NCBI GenBank assembly: GCA_009774375.1
Contig: VSNO01000173.1
Span: forward strand, 1 to 8,522
Direction of reading: 5' to 3'
DNA: 8,522 bases
Source: Lachnospiraceae bacterium
GTDB taxonomy: Bacteria > Bacillota > Clostridia > Lachnospirales > Lachnospiraceae
The notes under the pieces are model-generated. The model did not search any database. It was not told the DNA's origin and saw only the letters and a list, made by a program, of their open reading frames with translations. This document shows positions 5,157 through 8,522 of the stretch, one piece after another. Position 1 is the stretch's first letter. Each line of letters opens with the position of its first letter. The position numbers and the translations under genes are program-made.

Positions 5157-6368
5157 TCATTCCTCTGGCACAACCATAACAGCAGATTCTAACTTGCTAA
5201 TTTCAGTGTGAATATCATCTTGCATAACATGCGTATAAATATCTATAGTTGTCGAATAATGTTGATGTCCCATCAACTTCTGAACTACTTTAGGATTCAT
5301 ATTCAACTGGAAACATCTACTGCAAAACGTATGTCGGATTGCATGAGGATACAGGTCTTCAAAATAGTGCGGTTCTCTCTGCTCTCTGACAGAATCAAAA
5401 GCCTCTTGTTCGTTAATTGCTTTTACAACTTTCTTGACTTCTTTTTCTGCATGATATCTAAACACAGGTGAACCCATAGAAGTAACAAATACTAAATCTG
5501 ATAATTCGCCATTGCTCCTGTACCGCTTACCTAATTCTTTCTTAATCTTATCTTGCTTTTTCTTCTGAGACAAAAACATTTTCTCTGCTTCTCCCATAAA
5601 TGGTATTTTACGATATGAATTATGAGTCTTCGGTGCAGTTAAACGAACAGTTTTTTCACCTGCTTCATATTGACAAGACAATGAACGATTGATATTAATA
5701 CACTTATTTTTGAAATCCACATCTTCCCATTTTAAACCGCCTACTTCTCCAATGCGCATTCCCGTAAGAAACATAATATAGAACATTTCTTTGTACCAAT
5801 TATCTTCTACTTGTTGCAAAAACCGATTTTGTTCTTCCTGAGTTAAGAAACGTCTTTCTTTAGATACATTTTCCCACGGAACAGTAATATCAAAACATGG
5901 GTTTTCTGAAATAATACGGTTGTTTTTAGCAGATTCAAGACACTCCCGGACACGCCCTAAAGCATCTCTCATACTTGATGTAGCTTTTCCTTCCCGCTGC
6001 ATAGTATTAATAACATCCTGAATATCCATATTACGGATATCTGCAACTTTTATATTTCCGATCAGCCTACCAAAATTGGCACGATATTTTGTTTTCATTG
6101 GAGTAACGCTTGTCTCTTTGATATGTGGCACTTTATATCTAACAAACCACTCCTCAAACCATTCATCCAGTGTAATATTCGATAACTTTTTATCTACACC
6201 TTGCTTTGCCTCTTCTTTACGTTTTTCAAATTCAACCCTTAACTCTTTCAGATTGAAATTATATAGCTGAATTTTAATACCATTTATTGATGCTCTAGCT
6301 TCATACCTCCCATCTTTTCTCTGATATATCCCTTTTGGAAGTTCCTTACCTTTTAAATCTTTCGGCAT
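5157..6368 (-). CDS. int: Tyrosine recombinase/integrase, Tn916-type
   Basis: An integrase of 403 residues, close to Tn916 Int in length (405) and layout. Residues 1-60 are an AP2-like arm-binding domain (G-I-Y-Q-R-K-D-G-R-Y-E-A-R). Residues about 65-160 are the SAM-like core-binding domain. The catalytic domain runs from about 172 to 390. All active-site residues are present: R205 (G-M-R-I-G-E), K247 (A-P-K-T), H342 and R345 (H-A-I-R-H-T-F), H368 (M-G-H-Q) and the nucleophile Y378 (D-I-Y-T-H-V). The protein therefore looks active. The ATG at 6368 follows AAAGGA at fair spacing. It is preceded by its own promoter, follows an excisionase-like gene on the same strand, and is flanked downstream by candidate arm sites and a terminator. 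It marks the left end of an integrated element. Confidence 0.95.
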   Translation of the reverse strand: MPKDLKGKELPKGIYQRKDGRYEARASINGIKIQLYNFNLKELRVEFEKRKEEAKQGVDKKLSNITLDEWFEEWFVRYKVPHIKETSVTPMKTKYRANFGRLIGNIKVADIRNMDIQDVINTMQREGKATSSMRDALGRVRECLESAKNNRIISENPCFDITVPWENVSKERRFLTQEEQNRFLQQVEDNWYKEMFYIMFLTGMRIGEVGGLKWEDVDFKNKCININRSLSCQYEAGEKTVRLTAPKTHNSYRKIPFMGEAEKMFLSQKKKQDKIKKELGKRYRSNGELSDLVFVTSMGSPVFRYHAEKEVKKVVKAINEQEAFDSVREQREPHYFEDLYPHAIRHTFCSRCFQLNMNPKVVQKLMGHQHYSTTIDIYTHVMQDDIHTEISKLESAVMVVPEE

Positions 6369-6400
6369 AATACTTATTCCTTTCTATATATAATAGGAAG

Positions 6401-6451
6401 AAATGAAGCATCTCTCGTAATGATTATACGAAAACTCTTCTTCATTTTCAA
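6401..6451 (-). promoter_or_regulatory. Integrase promoter with overlapping inverted repeat
   Basis: On the minus strand TTGAAA (6451-6446), an exact 17-bp spacer and TATAAT (6428-6423) make a near-consensus promoter between xis and int. The start would be near 6416, giving a short leader. AAATGAAG (6401-6408) and CTTCATTT (6440-6447) form an 8-bp inverted repeat that brackets the -10 and touches the -35, a possible control site for Int, Xis or a repressor. Confidence 0.75.
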
Positions 6452-6458
6452 CCCTTAT

Positions 6459-6683
6459 TTACCTTTTTACTTTATTTCCACTAATAGAATCAATCCACTT
6501 GTCCAACAAAATTTTATTTGCATACAAACGTCCATTCAATCTAACTGCATATGTATTATCTGTTTTTGTTAAAAGTTCTCTTGCTTTAGTTTGACCTATT
6601 CCCAGATAAGCGCAAAATTCTTTTACATTTAGTAAGCGTTTATCTACCAATACCTTTTCCTGTACTGTTTTTGTTTCCACCAT
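6459..6683 (-). CDS. xis: Excisionase-like DNA-binding protein (Xis, helix-turn-helix type)
   Basis: A small basic protein of 74 residues. A MerR-like winged helix-turn-helix covers L-L-N-V-K-E-F-C-A-Y-L-G-I-G-Q-T-K-A-R-E-L-L (about 17-38), followed by the wing V-R-L-N-G-R-L-Y and K-x-x-L-D-K-W-I-D. This is the usual arrangement of excisionase-family (HTH_17) proteins, including those that accompany Tn916-type integrases. It would bend DNA near the attachment site and direct the integrase towards excision. The start is uncertain. A GGAG at 6703-6700 is too close to an in-frame GTG (6698, giving 79 residues) and 16 bases from the ATG at 6683 chosen here. The gene ends 90 bp before the integrase start, with the integrase promoter between them. 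Confidence 0.82.
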   Translation of the reverse strand: MVETKTVQEKVLVDKRLLNVKEFCAYLGIGQTKARELLTKTDNTYAVRLNGRLYANKILLDKWIDSISGNKVKR

Positions 6684-6732
6684 TTCTATAAAAATCACAC
6701 TCCAATTTATATAAAATTCTCAATCATATATA

Positions 6733-6789
6733 GAAGGCACCCGTGAGTATGCCAGTGCCTTCATACAAAAATCTGTATTCACTTTTCAA
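6733..6789 (-). promoter_or_regulatory. Candidate xis promoter with a dyad at the start point
   Basis: On the minus strand TTGAAA (6789-6784), an 18-bp spacer and TATGAA (6765-6760, 4/6) form a plausible promoter with a start near 6753. The inverted repeat GAAGGCAC/GTGCCTTC (6733-6740/6755-6762) overlaps the -10 and start and has a 14-nt loop. No T-run follows it on either strand, so an operator or leader hairpin fits better than a terminator. Confidence 0.45.
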
Positions 6790-6796
6790 TCAATAC

Positions 6797-6858
6797 TAAG
6801 TTCAAATAATCCAATAAGTTCAAATAATCAGTAATCTTTTAGTAATCCAATAATAATC
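6797..6858. repeat. Iteron-like direct repeats upstream of xis
   Basis: TAAGTTCAAATAATC occurs twice, at 6797-6811 and 6815-6829, with an 18-bp period. Shorter copies of its TAATC end follow at 6832, 6843 and 6854, spaced by 11 bp. The block begins 8 bp upstream of the candidate xis -35, a position suited to binding of Xis, Int or a regulator. The rest of this gene-free stretch (6859-7006) holds only a weak dyad, GGACAG/CTGTCC at 6883-6888/6913-6918. Confidence 0.6.
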
Positions 6859-7006
6859 CTACAATAGTTACATACAATGATGGGACAGAGATATTTCACA
6901 GCATCTTTCTCCCTGTCCGCAATAAATACTGAATCAAATAATCATAAATATTTTCACAAATATACTAACACTACACCTAAAGTACCTTTACTGTTCACCC
7001 TATAAT

Positions 7007-7261
7007 CTACACAACACCACAGATATGAATATCATTCAACTTCCCCATCGGTTCCTTTACCCAGACACTTTGTCCAACCCTAAATTCAATCCCAGAAATA
7101 CAACATTTTACAGTCCGCTCGCTTCCCGTCCTGTCTATGATCACGTATCCTTTTTTATCAATTCTTTTGATAACTGATTTATATGTGCGGTCACAGTCTA
7201 TTTTTTGTCTTTCAACCGCATATTTGATCGCCTTTAAAATTTCATCCGCTGCACTTTTCAT
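7007..7261 (-). CDS. Small phage-type protein with OB-like C-terminal half
   Basis: An 84-residue protein with an N-terminal helix (about 1-25) and a beta-rich second half: V-I-K-R-I-D-K-K-G-Y-V-I-I-D, then G-Q-S-V-W-V-K-E-P-M-G and a closing I-H-I-C-G-V. Small proteins of this plan, with an x-V-G-x-x-V-W-V-x-x-P-x-G segment, are common in the tail or baseplate regions of Firmicutes phages. That is a family-level impression; the exact function is unknown. The ATG at 7261 is 12 bases from an AAGGAG. It is the last gene of the phage-like group, 30 bp after the stop of the neighbouring gene on the same strand, and is probably co-transcribed with it. Confidence 0.65.
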   Translation of the reverse strand: MKSAADEILKAIKYAVERQKIDCDRTYKSVIKRIDKKGYVIIDRTGSERTVKCCISGIEFRVGQSVWVKEPMGKLNDIHICGVV

Positions 7262-7291
7262 TCTGATTTCATTCTCCTTAATATTTTGTAA

Positions 7292-7525
7292 TCACTCTGT
7301 ATACAGGACACTGTATAATGTCTCCGTGATAACCTGGACACACTCATTCATTATCTCATTCCCATATGATACAGAAAGTTTTACCATCAGGTCAGCACAA
7401 TTATTCCCAGTTCCTATAATGGAATCCACCAGACGTTCTCTTATTCCGTCTACATTTGATTCGTATACCTTTTTCCAATTGTCATACACAACATTTGTTA
7501 ATTCTTCCTTTGTCAATTGTCTCAT
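7292..7525 (-). CDS. Small hypothetical protein of the phage-like region
   Basis: A 77-residue, mostly helical, acidic protein that I do not recognise. It has no transmembrane segment and no obvious motif. The ATG at 7525 follows AAGGAG at about 10 bases, so translation is well supported. It sits between the tape measure-like gene (86 bp upstream) and the small OB-like gene (30 bp downstream), all on the minus strand, and may be a chaperone or accessory of tail assembly or an element-specific gene. No function is claimed. Confidence 0.6.
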   Translation of the reverse strand: MRQLTKEELTNVVYDNWKKVYESNVDGIRERLVDSIIGTGNNCADLMVKLSVSYGNEIMNECVQVITETLYSVLYTE

Positions 7526-7555
7526 TATATATATTCTCCTTTTCTATTTGCTACC

Positions 7556-7585
7556 CTGAATGCAGCCTTTCATGACCACATTCAG
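7556..7585. repeat. Inverted repeat between the tape measure-like and 77-residue genes
   Basis: CTGAATG (7556-7562) and CATTCAG (7579-7585) pair with a 16-nt loop. On the minus strand no T-run follows, so if real it is an internal mRNA hairpin, not a terminator for the phage transcript. Confidence 0.3.
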
Positions 7586-7610
7586 AGGTTTTTACATTCA
7601 TTTACTTTGA

Positions 7611-8522
7611 TTATGGATTAAAGAATTGATGACTTTTTAATGATATAGACTGCAGATCCCTCAATAGTTCCTGTGCACAGGTCGAATCATTCACATTTGG
7701 AAGTGTGACGGAAATATTCTGGTTTACTACAGGCTGCACATTTTTGTTATTATTGACCACACTGTTGTAATTTGTCACCTGGTTAGCCATCTGTTCCATC
7801 TGTTTCTGATGGTCATAGAATGAATTGGGTGTCAGCTTCTCCACATTTTGGTCAATGCTATTAAAGTAGGCATTAAATTTCTGAAGCATGTCATACATCC
7901 TGTCACCGGGACGGAGGGGTTCATATACTTTACCTTCGGGAGTTATGATTGTTCCGTCTGACTGTATTGCTACCCCGTTTGGTTTTATCACTGTCCCATC
8001 AGGTTTTAGTATATCACCATTCGGCTGTACCACATCACCATTCGATGATGTGTTGGCACCACCGTCAACATGGACTTTGTTATCCATGATCTTTTTCGTC
8101 TGTTCTTCATTGAAGATGACTGTATCCTTTGGCAAGTCCATCATCGTAGGTTCATCGGTGATGATCGTCTTGCCATTTGGCAGCACAGTCATTTCAGTCT
8201 GTCCGTACTCGGATACAAGGGCATTCTTTTCAGCCTTTGGAAGTCCCTTATATTTACCCGTTCCCTCTGCAAATGCCTTACCATATTTAGCAGTATATTC
8301 ACCGCTTTCAAGGTTCATATCGCCTAGAGTACCCTCTGCAAATGCTGGCAGGCTTCCATTCGTCTCGATATTCACCCTGATCGTACATTCGACTTCCTTG
8401 CCGTCAATCTCGTCAAGTCCCTCGGATATGCCCATTACATGGTCTTTGGCTTCCTCGATCACGTCACTGAATTCTTCGAAGCGTCCAATGACACCGCCGG
8501 ATTCACCTTCGCTTTCGCCGCC
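7611..8522 (-). CDS. Phage tail tape measure-like protein, C-terminal part (runs off the right edge)
   Basis: The frame is open to the window edge, giving 303 residues and a TAA stop at 7611; an internal GTG at 8462 is not the real start. The section E-V-E-C-T-I-R-V followed by A-F-A-E-G-T repeats, G-L-P-K-A-E-K-N-A-L-V-S-E-Y-G-Q-T-E, a hairpin-like L-P-N-G-K-T-I-I-T-D, and then D-L-P-K-D-T-V-I-F-N-E-E-Q-T is characteristic of the C-terminal region of siphophage tape measure proteins in Firmicutes. These set tail length and are threaded through the tail tube. After this comes an unusual run of six 7-residue repeats (7914-8039), then an Asn/Gln-rich helical tail with V-x-Q-N-I-S-V-T-L-P-N-V. 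Normally distal tail and receptor-binding genes follow; here only small genes and xis-int do. Confidence 0.78.
   Translation of the reverse strand, partial: GGESEGESGGVIGRFEEFSDVIEEAKDHVMGISEGLDEIDGKEVECTIRVNIETNGSLPAFAEGTLGDMNLESGEYTAKYGKAFAEGTGKYKGLPKAEKNALVSEYGQTEMTVLPNGKTIITDEPTMMDLPKDTVIFNEEQTKKIMDNKVHVDGGANTSSNGDVVQPNGDILKPDGTVIKPNGVAIQSDGTIITPEGKVYEPLRPGDRMYDMLQKFNAYFNSIDQNVEKLTPNSFYDHQKQMEQMANQVTNYNSVVNNNKNVQPVVNQNISVTLPNVNDSTCAQELLRDLQSISLKSHQFFNP
7914..8039 (-). repeat. Six 21-bp (7-residue) repeats in the tape measure-like gene
   Basis: Six consecutive units follow the consensus G-[DT]-[VI]-[VI]-x-P-[ND]: GDVVQPN, GDILKPD, GTVIKPN, GVAIQSD, GTIITPE and GKVYEPL. The DNA copies have diverged at many codon positions, so the protein pattern seems to be under selection and not a fresh duplication. 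Confidence 0.85.

Noticed and set aside
6883..6918. GGACAG/CTGTCC dyad considered as a terminator for the phage-like transcript
   Set aside because: No T-run follows on either strand, and the stem is only 6 bp with a 24-nt loop.
7137..7559. Plus-strand open frame of 140 codons
   Set aside because: It is antisense to two small minus-strand genes that have clear ribosome binding sites; its hydrophobic, F/S-rich composition is an AT-rich shadow.

Overview
The window looks like chromosomal DNA of a Gram-positive Clostridia bacterium, most likely Lachnospiraceae-like. This rests on AGGAGG-type ribosome binding sites, TTGACA/TATAAT-type promoters, DUF1622 and SprA-related genes, a BlaI/BlaR1 pair and a Tn916-type integrase. 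No species call is possible from the sequence alone. Positions 1 to about 4,900 look like host DNA with fairly GC-rich genes. From about 4,930 to the right edge the DNA is visibly AT-rich and holds an integrated element with phage genes.

Layout. (1) 1-85: start of a Uma2-family nuclease-like gene on the minus strand. It diverges from two plus-strand tRNA genes, tRNA-Ala(CGC) at 207-279 and tRNA-Val(CAC) at 284-357. (2) 460-1590: a plus-strand two-gene operon with an extended -10 promoter and a structured leader. It encodes a DUF1622 membrane protein and an SprA-related HExxH protein, and ends in a strong hairpin that also closes the convergent operon. (3) 1615-4880: a minus-strand blaI-blaR1-type operon. 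A BlaI/MecI repressor is followed by an M56 metallopeptidase receptor of 909 residues. The receptor's C-terminal half is not the penicillin-binding sensor of classical BlaR1. The promoter is well formed, and two near-identical 17-bp palindromes sit over its spacer and start region, so repressor autoregulation is likely. (4) 4880-5156: junction zone with a hairpin repeat, an intrinsic terminator for the integrase transcript and five TTTGGTA motifs that look like integrase arm sites. (5) 5157-8522: minus-strand element genes, read from the right edge: the C-terminal part of a phage tail tape measure-like protein, two small genes, an excisionase-like gene and a tyrosine recombinase.

How the parts work together. 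The recombinase and excisionase would integrate and excise the element, and its end should lie in 4,880-5,150. A tape measure gene so close to xis-int, without distal tail, receptor-binding or lysis genes between them, points to a deleted or rearranged prophage or to an unusual element. On the host side, BlaR1-like sensing of an unknown extracellular signal would cleave the repressor and relieve its promoter. No beta-lactamase gene lies in the window.

Most noteworthy points: the M56 receptor with an unrecognised sensor and a duplicated loop segment, the twin operators, a mosaic hairpin repeat present three times, the TTTGGTA array, the iteron-like block before xis, and a 7-residue repeat tract in the tape measure protein.
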